NCBI RefSeq assembly: GCF_008360935.1
Contig: NZ_SRXO01000004.1
Span: 310,001 to 374,000, forward strand
Source of the DNA: Siccirubricoccus phaeus
GTDB taxonomy: Bacteria > Pseudomonadota > Alphaproteobacteria > Acetobacterales > Acetobacteraceae
Reading direction: 5' to 3'
Length of the DNA: 64,000 nt
A model generated the notes under the pieces. It saw only the letters and a program-made list of their open reading frames with translations. It did no database searches and had not been told where the DNA came from. Both the position numbers and the translations under genes were made by a program. Numbering within the stretch: the stretch's first letter is position 1; each line of letters begins with the position of its first letter. Shown one piece after another: positions 8,888-17,312 of the stretch.

Positions 8888-8994
8888 GGCGATCTCCTCC
8901 ATATGCCTTTTCCGGCATTGCCGCGCATGATGCCCGCCGGCCCGGGCAACGGCAAGGCGGCGCGGCGAAGGCGTGCCCGCCCTCGGCCGCCGCT

Positions 8995-10482
8995 TCAGGC
9001 CGGCACGACGGCCGGCCGCCGGGGCCAGAGACCCGCGGCGAGGATCACTGCCACCAGCACGGCCAGGCCGAGGGCGAGCGGGCTCTGCACGAAGATGGCC
9101 GGATCCCCGTCCGCGATGGTCAGCGCCTGCCGCACCGAGCGCTCGATGATCGGGCCGAGCACGAAGGCCAGGATGACGATGCCGAGGTCGTAGCCGCGCC
9201 GGCGCAGGAAATAGCCGAGGAAGCCGAAGGCGACGCACAGCGCGACGCCGGAGGCGTCGCCGGTCGAGGAATAGACGCCGACCAGGCAGAGCAGCAGGAT
9301 CACCGGCGAGAGCCAGGCGCGCGGGATCTCCAGCACGCGCACCAGCAGGCCGATCAGCGGCAGGTTCAGCACCAGCAGCATGAGGTTGCCGAGATACATG
9401 CTGGCGATGATCCCCCAGAACAGCTCGGGCTGCCGCTCGATCATCGCCGGCCCCGGGGAGACGCCATGGACCATGAAGGCGTTGAGCAGCACGGCGGTGA
9501 TGGCGTTCGCCGGCAGGCCCATGCAGAGCAGCGGCACGAAGGCGCCCGCCGTGCCGGCATTGTTGGCGCTCTCCGGCCCGGCGACGCCCTCGACGGCGCC
9601 GGTGCCGAACTCCTCCGGCCGCTTCGAGAGCTTGCGTTCCAGCGCGTAGGACAGGAAGGAAGCGAAGACGGCGCCGCCGCCGGGCAGGACGCCGATGAGG
9701 AAGCCGAGCACGGTGCCGCGCGCCACCGGCCCGGCGGAGCGGCGCGCCTCCTGCCGGCTCGGCAGGAAGCCGAGCAGCCTGGCGGGCGGCGCGATGATCT
9801 GCAGCTCCTCCGCCCGCCGCCGCGCCATGAAGAGCAGTTCGGAGACCCCGAACAGGCCGATCGCCAGGGACACGATGTCGATGCCGCCCGAGAGATCGAC
9901 CAGGCCGAAGCTCAGGCGTGGCTCGGCGGTCATCGGGTCCGGCCCGATGCAGCCGAGCGCCAGCCCGAGCCCGGCCATGAGCAGCGCGCGCAGGATGGAG
10001 GTGCCGGAGAAATAGGTGACGGCGCACAGCCCGGCGAGCATCAGCATGGTGTACTCCGCCGGGCCGAAGGCGAAGACCAGCCGGGCCAGCGGCGGAGAGA
10101 GGTAGGAGATGGCGAGCGTGCCCACGGTGCCGGCGAAGAAGGAGCCGATGGCGGCGATCCCGAGCGCCGCGCCGGCCCGTCCCCGCCGGGCCATCATGTA
10201 GCCGTCGAGGCAGGTGACGACCGAGGAGGCCTCGCCCGGGATGCGCATGAGCACGGAGGTCGCGGTGCCGCCATAGGCGACGCCGTAATAGATGCCGCAC
10301 AGCATGATGATGGCCGAGGAGACCTCCATCTTGAACGTCATCGGCAGCAGGATCGCCATGGTGGCGAGCGGCCCGAGCCCCGGCAGGATGCCGATCACCG
10401 TGCCGAGGAAGACGCCCAGGAAGCACCAAAGCAGCTTCGCCGGCGTCAGCACCTGGCCGAAGCCGAGCAGGAGATTCTCCAT
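8995..10482 (-). CDS. tctA: TTT transporter large membrane subunit TctA
   Basis: TctA is the transport channel of the tripartite tricarboxylate system, with about a dozen membrane helices, driven by an ion gradient. The 495-residue length is typical. Diagnostic stretches are the N-terminal GVFLGTVIGILPGLGPL and the second GFLIGVLPGGGAVFASF repeat, which mark the two inverted structural halves, and FGTGAVEGVAGPESANNA, a hallmark of the family. It follows tctB on the same strand, with a palindromic repeat (10497-10601) filling the 116-base gap between them. That arrangement may reduce expression of tctA and the distal receptor relative to the genes before it. Confidence 0.94.
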   Translation of the reverse strand: MENLLLGFGQVLTPAKLLWCFLGVFLGTVIGILPGLGPLATMAILLPMTFKMEVSSAIIMLCGIYYGVAYGGTATSVLMRIPGEASSVVTCLDGYMMARRGRAGAALGIAAIGSFFAGTVGTLAISYLSPPLARLVFAFGPAEYTMLMLAGLCAVTYFSGTSILRALLMAGLGLALGCIGPDPMTAEPRLSFGLVDLSGGIDIVSLAIGLFGVSELLFMARRRAEELQIIAPPARLLGFLPSRQEARRSAGPVARGTVLGFLIGVLPGGGAVFASFLSYALERKLSKRPEEFGTGAVEGVAGPESANNAGTAGAFVPLLCMGLPANAITAVLLNAFMVHGVSPGPAMIERQPELFWGIIASMYLGNLMLLVLNLPLIGLLVRVLEIPRAWLSPVILLLCLVGVYSSTGDASGVALCVAFGFLGYFLRRRGYDLGIVILAFVLGPIIERSVRQALTIADGDPAIFVQSPLALGLAVLVAVILAAGLWPRRPAVVPA

Positions 10483-10496
10483 CGGTCGACGCTCCC

Positions 10497-10601
10497 AGAG
10501 CGTGATCGCTTCAGGTTGCCTTCAACTTGAAGCGTGAATCACGCGACCGAACAATGGGCTAGAGCGGGGCGGGTGAGCGCAGCTCAACCGATCCCGCTCT
10601 A
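10497..10601. repeat. two-hairpin dispersed palindromic element, copy B1
   Basis: This is a second repeat family, with the same 105-base size as copy A1. Hairpin 10560-10601 has ends TAGAGCGGG and CCCGCTCTA. The other hairpin is built on GCGTGATC (10500) and ATCACGC (10538-10544). The same element in reverse order is at 49187-49291. On the minus strand its terminal TAG (10601-10599) is the tctB stop codon. It lies inside an operon, between tctB and tctA. Confidence 0.82.
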
Positions 10602-11078
10602 GCGGAAGATGCGCTGCACCGACTCGTCGAAGGACGAGCGCGGGATGTCCACGTTCAGCGCCAGGCCGAAGAACAGCACGCCGACCGCGGCGCAGCCGAG
10701 GCCGAAGGCGAAGGCCGACCAGGGCCGGCGGCCCTCGCCGAGCCAGGCCATCAGCAGGGCGATGCCGATGGCGGCGGCGGTGAAGCCGAGCCACGCCGCC
10801 GCCGGGACGAGGAAGAGCAGCGCCGCGATCGTGGCGCCGAAGGCCCGCCGGTCGGGCGGCCCTTCATCCTCCTCGCCCGCCTCGCTGCCGCCCAGCGCGG
10901 GCAGCAGGCAGAGCAGCAGGGCGAGCACGGCCACCGCGCCGAGCACGATGCTGGGGAACAGCCCCGGGCCCGGACCCATGAAGCTGTGCAGCTCGAGCTG
11001 CCGGGCCTGGCCGAGGCCGATCAGGGCCAGCAGGAAGACGAGCGCCGGCACGAGCCGCCGCGGAATCATCGGGTGCAT
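10599..11078 (-). CDS. tctB: TTT transporter small membrane subunit TctB
   Basis: TctB is the small membrane partner of TctA, with four predicted helices: LVPALVFLLALIGLG, the LFPSIVLGAVAVLALLLCLLP segment, a central pair rich in Ala/Leu, and a C-terminal helix. The GPGPGLFPSIV turn after helix 1 is characteristic of the family. ATG at 11078 is six bases after GGAGG. The 159-residue length is normal. It lies 28 bases after the Bug receptor gene and ends exactly in the palindromic element, from which it takes its TAG stop. Confidence 0.88.
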   Translation of the reverse strand: MHPMIPRRLVPALVFLLALIGLGQARQLELHSFMGPGPGLFPSIVLGAVAVLALLLCLLPALGGSEAGEEDEGPPDRRAFGATIAALLFLVPAAAWLGFTAAAIGIALLMAWLGEGRRPWSAFAFGLGCAAVGVLFFGLALNVDIPRSSFDESVQRIFR

Positions 11079-11106
11079 GGCTGGGCCTCCTGCCGTTGCT
11101 CTGCGC

Positions 11107-12060
11107 CTACCGCCGCCGCATCCCCGCTTCCTCGAGCGCGGCGGTGATCATCGGCTCCTGCCCCAGCATGTCGGTCCGGATCTGCTCGGGAGTCATCGGG
11201 CGGGGCCAGCCGCCGAGATTGGTGATGGTCGTCTGCGTCTCCGGGTCGGTCGCCGCCTGGGCCAGCGCCGCGCTGAGCTTCTCGCGGATCGCCTCACTGG
11301 TGGCGGTGGGGCAGGCGAGGCCGAGCGGGACGAAATTGGCGGCCTCGTAGCCCATCTCGCGCAGCGTCTTCACCTCCGGGAAGCTCGGCCAGCGGTTGTT
11401 GCAGGCGGAGGCGAGGAAGCGGATCTGGCCGCTGCGGATCAGCGGCGTCATCTCCGGCGGCGACTGCACGACGGCATCGACATGGCCGCCGGCGACCTGC
11501 GCCACGGCTTCGGCCTGGGCGTTGGTCGGCACCCAGTGGAATTTCACGCCGGCGCGGTTGCCGAGCTGGATCATGGCGAGCTGGTTGACGATGACGTTGG
11601 AGCTGCAGGTCACCCGCCGGGTCTTGGCCAGGGCGATCAGCTCCTCGACGGAGCTTGCCGGCCCGCCGGCCTTCATGCCGAGCCCGTAGAGCACCTCGGC
11701 GAAGCCGCCGAGGAAGGCGAAATCCTCGGTCTTGTAGGGGACCGACATGAGCCGCGGCATGAGCAGAAGGGCGGTCATCCCGAGCAGGCCGATCGTGTAG
11801 CCGTCCGGCCGGGCGGAGGCGATCTGCGCGGTCGCGAGCGTCGGGTTGGCGATGTTCCGGACGACCATGGGGACGCCGAGGATGCGGCCCATCGGCGCGA
11901 GCACGCCGCGCAGGGAGACGTCGGCACCGCCCCCCGGCGCCGTGGGCATGATCACGGTGATCTCGCGGTTCGGGAAGGCGTCTGCGGCGGCGGCAAGCCG
12001 CGGCAGGGCCAGCGCGCCACCCGCGGCGGCTGCGCCGAGCAGCAATCTTCTACGCGACAT
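11107..12060 (-). CDS. Bug-family TTT solute receptor (first gene of operon)
   Basis: This 317-residue receptor has a twin-arginine-like export signal (SRRRLLLG) and a processing site after the Ala-rich stretch. IMPTAPGGGADVSLR near residue 38 is the carboxylate-binding loop with its conserved Asp, and ARPDGYTIGLLG follows at the usual place. GGAGG precedes the ATG. As the first gene it should set expression of tctB, tctA and the distal receptor. A palindrome of the type TTTCC-N7-GGAAA lies 325 bases upstream and matches sites beside the iclR gene, suggesting IclR control. Ligand unknown; the IclR link to a D-aminoacylase and a monooxygenase suggests an N-acyl or aromatic/alicyclic acid. Confidence 0.88.
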   Translation of the reverse strand: MSRRRLLLGAAAAGGALALPRLAAAADAFPNREITVIMPTAPGGGADVSLRGVLAPMGRILGVPMVVRNIANPTLATAQIASARPDGYTIGLLGMTALLLMPRLMSVPYKTEDFAFLGGFAEVLYGLGMKAGGPASSVEELIALAKTRRVTCSSNVIVNQLAMIQLGNRAGVKFHWVPTNAQAEAVAQVAGGHVDAVVQSPPEMTPLIRSGQIRFLASACNNRWPSFPEVKTLREMGYEAANFVPLGLACPTATSEAIREKLSAALAQAATDPETQTTITNLGGWPRPMTPEQIRTDMLGQEPMITAALEEAGMRRR

Positions 12061-12385
12061 CGTTTCCTCCGTTCGTTGTTCTTATGCCGGCGAGGCCTGC
12101 CTGCGCTTCCCTGCGATGCGGGAAGGGAGGCCCCTACGCCCGCCGGCTCATCGCCGCCGCGCGGCCTGCCCTGCCGGCGCGATCGACTGCTGCGGGCGGG
12201 CAAGGCGCGCGGCCGGCATCCGTGCGGCATGGCGCGAGGGCGGCGGCGCGGCCACGGGGCGGCGCCGGGTCCGGCGCAAGGCGCCTGGGGCCGGCCAGGC
12301 CATGGCGGCGCGGGCTCGGGCGGGGCCGAGGGGCTTGGACATGCCTTCTCCCTGGGCGGCCGAATTCTTGTCGCCGCCGCTGTTT

Positions 12386-12402
12386 TTTCCCTTTAGAGGA
12401 AA
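12386..12402. promoter_or_regulatory. candidate IclR operator upstream of the TTT operon
   Basis: The inverted repeat TTTCC-CTTTAGA-GGAAA has the same arms and spacing as the site at 13428-13448. It sits in the 434-base stretch 12061-12494 between the convergently reading iclR 3' end and the TTT operon start. No gene is seen in the rest of that stretch. Confidence 0.5.
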
Positions 12403-12494
12403 TTGTGTTCCTTTCAACAGGAGCATGAGAGCGGCGGAAGCGTCAAGCGCCCGCGGCCCGCGCGGCGCGCCGCCCCTGCGCCGCGCCGGCGGCG

Positions 12495-13325
12495 TCAGCG
12501 CGCCAGATGGGCCTTCAGCATCGGCCGCAGCCGCGCCTCGATCTGCGCCGTCGCCGCCCGCATCTCCGCCAGCACCTCGTCCAGCCGGGGCGGCTGCAGC
12601 CGGGTCGAGATGGCGGCGAGGCCGAGCGCCGCGACCGGGTCGCCCGCCGGCCCGCAGATCGGCAGGCCGATGGCGCTGGTCCCCGGGACCAGATCCTGCA
12701 CGATGCTGTAGCCATCCCGGCGCGAGGCGGCGAGCCATTGCCGGATCAGCGCCTCATCGACGCCGGCCCGGGCCCGCCCCGCCCGCTGTTCCGGCAGGCT
12801 CAGCAGGCGCTCGATCTCCGCCTCGTCCCGGATGAAGGCGAGCAAGGCGAGGCTGCCGGCGCCGAGGCCGAAGACGTGGCGGTCGCCCGGCTTCACGATC
12901 CGCACATAGATGGGGTAGGAGCCCTCGATGCGCGACACGCACATCGCCGTGTCGCCGGAGCGGAGCGACAGGTAGACCGTATCCCCCGTCACCTCGCAGA
13001 GATGGTGCATGACGGGGTGCGCCACCTCCGCCACGCCGAAGCGGTTCGCCGCGGCGAAGGCCCAGCCCGCGAGCTGCATGCCAAGGAAGTAGCGGGAATC
13101 CGTCGCCGCCTGCTCGACGAAGCCATGCTCGGCGAGGGCGGCGACGAGCCGGTGCACCGTGGTCTGGCTGAGGCCCGTGGCGCGGACGATGTCCACGAAG
13201 CGCATGCCCGCCTCGCCGGAGGCGGCCAGCGCGTTCAGGATCACCGTCGCCCGCCCGAAGGATTGTTCGAGCCCGCGCTCCCCCGGCGTGAAGCTGCGGC
13301 GTTCCGCCGCGCGCTCTGCGGTCAT
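12495..13325 (-). CDS. IclR-family transcriptional regulator
   Basis: This is a ligand-responsive DNA-binding protein of 276 residues. Residues about 25-85 form the winged helix-turn-helix (FGRATVILNAL ... MRFVDIVRATGLSQTTVHRL). The C-terminal two thirds is the IclR effector domain, with GDTVYLSLRSGDTAMCVSRI and a TSAIGLPICGPAGDPVAALG segment. The start at 13325 begins the recognisable N-terminus; the open frame to the right is antisense to the amidohydrolase gene. It is divergent from the amidohydrolase-monooxygenase pair, and the 219 bases between them carry two TTTCC/GGAAA palindromes. It probably regulates that pair, its own gene and the adjacent TTT operon. Confidence 0.9.
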   Translation of the reverse strand: MTAERAAERRSFTPGERGLEQSFGRATVILNALAASGEAGMRFVDIVRATGLSQTTVHRLVAALAEHGFVEQAATDSRYFLGMQLAGWAFAAANRFGVAEVAHPVMHHLCEVTGDTVYLSLRSGDTAMCVSRIEGSYPIYVRIVKPGDRHVFGLGAGSLALLAFIRDEAEIERLLSLPEQRAGRARAGVDEALIRQWLAASRRDGYSIVQDLVPGTSAIGLPICGPAGDPVAALGLAAISTRLQPPRLDEVLAEMRAATAQIEARLRPMLKAHLAR

Positions 13326-13386
13326 GCTGCGTCTCTCCCGAATGCGGCTGGGGCCGGGGTCAAGCGATGCGGGGCCAGGTGATTGA

Positions 13387-13448
13387 TTGACACGCGGGCG
13401 CCCGTCATGTTTCCCTAAAGGGAAAGAAATTTCCTGATAACGGAAATT
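13387..13448. promoter_or_regulatory. divergent regulatory region with two IclR-type palindromes
   Basis: TTTCCC-TAAA-GGGAAA at 13410-13425 is a perfect 16-bp palindrome. AATTTCC-N7-GGAAATT at 13428-13448 is a second. A TTGACA at 13387-13392 on the plus strand would place the first palindrome over the -10 region of the amidohydrolase promoter, consistent with repression. Local AT content is clearly above the neighbourhood. The binding protein is inferred from adjacency. Confidence 0.6.
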
Positions 13449-13544
13449 CGGACCGGAGACAAGCCGGCTCGCCCGCGGGGCGCGCTGGCACGTCGAAGGC
13501 ACCGGGACATGCGCCACCCGGCGCATGTGTGGGAGGAGGACGGC

Positions 13545-15260
13545 ATGGCACGCGAAGCGGAGCTGATGATCCGGGGCGGCACGATAGCCGATGGGCTTGG
13601 CGGTGCCCCCTATGAGGCCGATGTGGCGATCGGCGGCGGGCGCATTCTCGCGGTCGGCAAATTGGGGCCGGCGCCGCGCGGGGTGGAGGAGATCGACGCG
13701 AAGGGCCTGCTGGTCACGCCGGGCTTCGTCGACATCCACACCCACTATGACGGCCAGGCGACCTGGAGCAACCGGCTCGACTCCTCCTCCTGGCACGGCG
13801 TGACGACCGCGCTGATCGGCAATTGCGGCGTCGGCTTCGCGCCCTGCACGCCGGGGCGGCGCGACATCCTCGTCGCCCTGATGGAGGGCATCGAGGACCT
13901 GCCCGAGATCGTGCTGACCGAGGGACTGCCCTGGACCTGGGAGAGCTTCCCGGAATTCCTCGACGTGCTGGGTGGCCGCCGCTACGACATGGACATCGCT
14001 ACCCAGGTGCCGCACGCGGCGCTGCGCATCCATGTGATGGGCCAGCGCGCCGCGGATCACGAGCAGGCCAACCAGGCCGACCGCGCGGAGATGGCGCGGC
14101 TCGCGGCCGAGGCCATCGCCGCCGGCGCGCTGGGCTTCTCCACCTCCCGCGCCCTGGCGCACAAGACGCTGGACGGCCGCCACACCCCCACCCTGCGCGC
14201 CGCCGAGGAGGAGCTGGCCGATATCGGCCGCGCCATCGGCAGGCTGGGGCGCGGCTGGCTGCAGGTGATCTCGGATTTCGACGAGCCGGGCGAGGAATTC
14301 GCCATGCTCCGCCGCGTCGCCGAGGCGGCCGGCCGGCCGATGACCTTCAGCCTGCTGCAGCGGGAGAAGGTGCCGTGGCTGTGGCGCTTCCTGCTCGACC
14401 GGCTGGAGGAGGCGAATGCCGCCGGCACCCGCATCAGCGGCCAGGTGATGGCACGCCCGATCGGGCTGATGCTGGGCTTCGAGCTGAGCCAGAACCCCTT
14501 CTTCGCCCGGCCGAGCTGGCAGCATGTGGCCAAGTTGCCCTTCGCCGAGCGCCTGGCGGTGCTGCGCAACCCGGAATTCCGCGCCCGCATCATCGCCGAG
14601 AAGACGACCGACCCGGCGATGCTCTACCGCCTGAACACCTGGCACATGCTGTTCCCGCTGGGCGACCCGCCGGACTACGAGCCGTCGCCGGAGCGCAGCC
14701 TCGCCGCCATGGCGGCGCAGCGCGGGGTGGATGTGCAGGAGCTGGCCTATGACCTGATGCTGGAGAAGGACGGGCGCGGCATCCTCAACCGCCCCATCAT
14801 CAACTACGCCGATGGCGACCTGGCCGCGGTGAAGACCATGGTGGAGCATCCCAACACGCTGATGGGCCTCGGCGATGGCGGCGCGCATCTCGGCCTCATC
14901 TGCGATGCCAGCTCCACCACCAGCACGATCACCCATTGGACGCGCGACCGCAGCCGCGGCGAGCGGCTGCCGCTGGGCTTCGTGATCCGGCGGCTGTCGC
15001 ATGACAATGCGCAGGCGCTGGGGCTGCGCGACCGCGGCGCCATCGCCCCGGGGCTCAGGGCTGACATCAACGTCATCGACTACGACCGGCTGCGTGTACG
15101 CCCGCCGGAGCTGGCCTATGATCTGCCGGCGGGCGGCAAGCGGCTGCTGCAGCGCGCGGAGGGCTATGTGGCGACGCTGGTGAACGGCCAGCCGGTCTAT
15201 CGCGAGGGCGAGGCGACGGGCGCGCTGCCAGGGCGCCTGGTGCGCGGCGCCACCGCCTGA
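13545..15260 (+). CDS. amidohydrolase of the D-aminoacylase / N-acyl-D-amino-acid deacylase family
   Basis: This metal-dependent amidohydrolase (571 residues) most likely cleaves an amide such as an N-acyl-D-amino acid or a cyclic ureide. ATG at 13545 follows GGAGGAGG; the in-frame ATG at 13509 lacks a ribosome site. The zinc motif HTH is in GFVDIHTHYDGQ near residue 65, as expected at the end of the first strand of the TIM barrel. Further family marks are ALIGNCGVGFAP, GFSTSRALAHK, and GLGDGGAHLGLICDAS with the C-terminal His/Asp. The product is cytoplasmic, with no signal peptide. A flavin monooxygenase gene follows after 52 bases in the same direction, so the two probably act in one catabolic route under IclR control. 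The exact substrate is not resolvable. Confidence 0.85.
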   Translation: MAREAELMIRGGTIADGLGGAPYEADVAIGGGRILAVGKLGPAPRGVEEIDAKGLLVTPGFVDIHTHYDGQATWSNRLDSSSWHGVTTALIGNCGVGFAPCTPGRRDILVALMEGIEDLPEIVLTEGLPWTWESFPEFLDVLGGRRYDMDIATQVPHAALRIHVMGQRAADHEQANQADRAEMARLAAEAIAAGALGFSTSRALAHKTLDGRHTPTLRAAEEELADIGRAIGRLGRGWLQVISDFDEPGEEFAMLRRVAEAAGRPMTFSLLQREKVPWLWRFLLDRLEEANAAGTRISGQVMARPIGLMLGFELSQNPFFARPSWQHVAKLPFAERLAVLRNPEFRARIIAEKTTDPAMLYRLNTWHMLFPLGDPPDYEPSPERSLAAMAAQRGVDVQELAYDLMLEKDGRGILNRPIINYADGDLAAVKTMVEHPNTLMGLGDGGAHLGLICDASSTTSTITHWTRDRSRGERLPLGFVIRRLSHDNAQALGLRDRGAIAPGLRADINVIDYDRLRVRPPELAYDLPAGGKRLLQRAEGYVATLVNGQPVYREGEATGALPGRLVRGATA

Positions 15261-15312
15261 GGCAAGGCCGGGCGCCGGAGGCCGGCGGCGAAATGACAGC
15301 GGAGGAACCAAG

Positions 15313-16956
15313 ATGACGCAGGATCAGCAGCGCGGCGCCGCGCCGCCGGATGTGGATGTGGTGGTGGTGGGGGCGGGCTTCGCCGGCCTCTACATGCTGT
15401 ACCGCCTGCGCGGCCTCGGCCTGCGTGCCCGCGCCTTCGAGCAGGCCAGCGGCGTGGGCGGCACCTGGTGGTGGAACCGCTACCCCGGCGCCCGCTGCGA
15501 CGTGGAGAGCATGCAGTACTCCTACGGCTTCTCCGACGAGCTGCAGCAGGAATGGAAATGGAGCGAGCGCTTCGCCTCCCAGCCGGAGATCCTGCGCTAC
15601 GCCAACCATGTCGCCGACCGGCTGGACCTGCGGCAATACATCTCCTTCAGCACCCGCGTGCAGGCAGCGAGCTGGGATGAGGCCACCGATCTGTGGACCG
15701 TGCGCACCGACAAGGGCGATGCGGTGCGGGCGCGCCATGTGGTGATGGCCACAGGCTGCCTCTCCACCGCCCGGCTGCCGGAGATCGAGGGCATCGGCAG
15801 CTTCGGCGGCAGGACCTACCACACCGGGCAATGGCCGCATGAGGCGGTGGATTTCACCGGCCAGCGCGTGGCGGTGATCGGCACCGGCTCCTCCGCCATC
15901 CAGGCCATTCCGGTCATCGCGGCGCAGGCGGCGCAGCTCACCGTCTTCCAGCGCACGGCGAATTTCAGCATTCCCTCGCACAACGCCCCGATGGACGAGC
16001 CCTACGAGCAGGAATGGAAGTCGGACTACCCGGCCCGGCGCGCGAAGGCCCGCGCGCAGCACACCGGCATTCTGCGCAACCTGAACGACAAGGGCGCGCT
16101 GGAGGTCTCCGAGGAGGAGCGGCGGGCGGAATACGAGCGGCGCTGGGCGGTGGGCGGCACCGCCTTCATGGTCTCCTTCAACGACCTCGTCCTCAATGAG
16201 GAGTCCAACCGCACCGCCGCCGAATTCGTCCGCAGCAAGATCCGCGAGATCGTCAAGGATGCGCGGACCGCGGAGCTGCTGGCGCCGAAGGACCACCCGA
16301 TCGGCACCAAGCGCATCTGCGCCGATACCGGCTATTACGAGACCTTCAACCGGCCCAACGTCTCGCTGGTGGATCTGCGTTCCAACCCGATCGAGCGGAT
16401 CGTGCCGGAAGGGGTGAAGCTGGCGGATGGCACGGTGCACGCCGTCGACGCCATCGTCTTCGCCACCGGCTTCGACGCGATGACGGGCACGCTGACCAGC
16501 ATGAACATCAGCGGCGTGGGCGGCGAGACGCTGGCGGAGAAATGGGCGGCCGGGCCGCGCACCTATCTCGGCCTATGCAGCGCGGGCTTCCCCAACCTCT
16601 TCATGATCACCGGCCCGGGCAGCCCCTCCGTGCTCAGCAACATGATCGTGTCCATCGAGCAGCATGTGGACTGGATCGCGCAATGCCTGGCGGAGCTGCG
16701 GCAGAAGGGGCTGACGCGCATCGAGGCGGAGCGCGAGGCCGAGGACAAATGGGTGGAGCACAACAATGAGGTGGCCCACCGCACCCTCTATCCGCGCGCC
16801 GGCTCCTGGTACATGGGCGCCAATGTGAAGGGCAAGCCGCGGGTCTTCATGCCCTATATCGGCGGCGTCGGCACCTACCGGAAGATCTGCGACGAGGTGG
16901 CGGCGGAGTCCTATCGCGGCTTCCGCCTCGGCGAGCCTGCCGCCGTGCCGGCCTGA
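15313..16956 (+). CDS. Baeyer-Villiger flavin monooxygenase (cyclohexanone monooxygenase type)
   Basis: This NADPH- and FAD-dependent monooxygenase should insert oxygen next to a ketone to give an ester or lactone. The FAD Rossmann motif GAGFAGLYMLYRL is near residue 15, followed by GVGGTWWWNRYPGARCD, typical of type I BVMOs. The BVMO fingerprint F-x-G-x-x-x-H-x-x-x-W is intact in FGGRTYHTGQW near residue 165. The second nucleotide-binding motif VIGTGSSAIQ lies near 190, and FATGFDAMTG is near 385. The length (547) fits cyclohexanone and phenylacetone monooxygenases. GGAGG precedes the ATG. It follows the amidohydrolase in a likely operon. Cytoplasmic; substrate unknown. Confidence 0.92.
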   Translation: MTQDQQRGAAPPDVDVVVVGAGFAGLYMLYRLRGLGLRARAFEQASGVGGTWWWNRYPGARCDVESMQYSYGFSDELQQEWKWSERFASQPEILRYANHVADRLDLRQYISFSTRVQAASWDEATDLWTVRTDKGDAVRARHVVMATGCLSTARLPEIEGIGSFGGRTYHTGQWPHEAVDFTGQRVAVIGTGSSAIQAIPVIAAQAAQLTVFQRTANFSIPSHNAPMDEPYEQEWKSDYPARRAKARAQHTGILRNLNDKGALEVSEEERRAEYERRWAVGGTAFMVSFNDLVLNEESNRTAAEFVRSKIREIVKDARTAELLAPKDHPIGTKRICADTGYYETFNRPNVSLVDLRSNPIERIVPEGVKLADGTVHAVDAIVFATGFDAMTGTLTSMNISGVGGETLAEKWAAGPRTYLGLCSAGFPNLFMITGPGSPSVLSNMIVSIEQHVDWIAQCLAELRQKGLTRIEAEREAEDKWVEHNNEVAHRTLYPRAGSWYMGANVKGKPRVFMPYIGGVGTYRKICDEVAAESYRGFRLGEPAAVPA

Positions 16957-17312
16957 CGGGAGCGGTGCGCGGATGCGCCCGGGCTGAGGCACAGGTGGTG
17001 ACGCCGGCCCATGGCCACTCGGCCGCCGGGGGCGCTCCCCTGCCCGGCGCGGGAAGCGCCGTGCCGCGGCCGGGCGGTCCCGGCGTGCTGGCGTCAGCGC
17101 CGGAGAGGCAGATCGATGTCATGGCTTCGGGCACCCTGCGGCCCGCGCCGCCGGGCGCTGCCGCCGGCGCATGACACAACGCCATCGGGCCGCCGTCGCC
17201 TCCGGCGTGCCGATCCGGCCGGCTGGCAGGGCCATGCGCGCCCTGCCGGGCCGGCTGCTGCGGGGAGGGAGGCCGGCCATGGCCTGATCGCCATCGCCAA
17301 GGGGAGGAAAAA
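16957..17312. other. intergenic region without recognised features
   Basis: These 356 GC-rich bases lie between the monooxygenase gene and the orphan receptor gene. No gene, palindrome or promoter stands out except the ribosome site GGGGAGG just before 17313. Confidence 0.4.

Noticed and set aside
8888-10429. N-terminal extension of the Bug receptor frame through tctA
   Set aside because: The tctA frame on the same strand has the complete TctA motifs; the extension is an alternative-frame shadow.
13326-15311. N-terminal extension of the IclR frame to 938 residues
   Set aside because: The extension is antisense to the amidohydrolase gene; the IclR domain starts at 13325.
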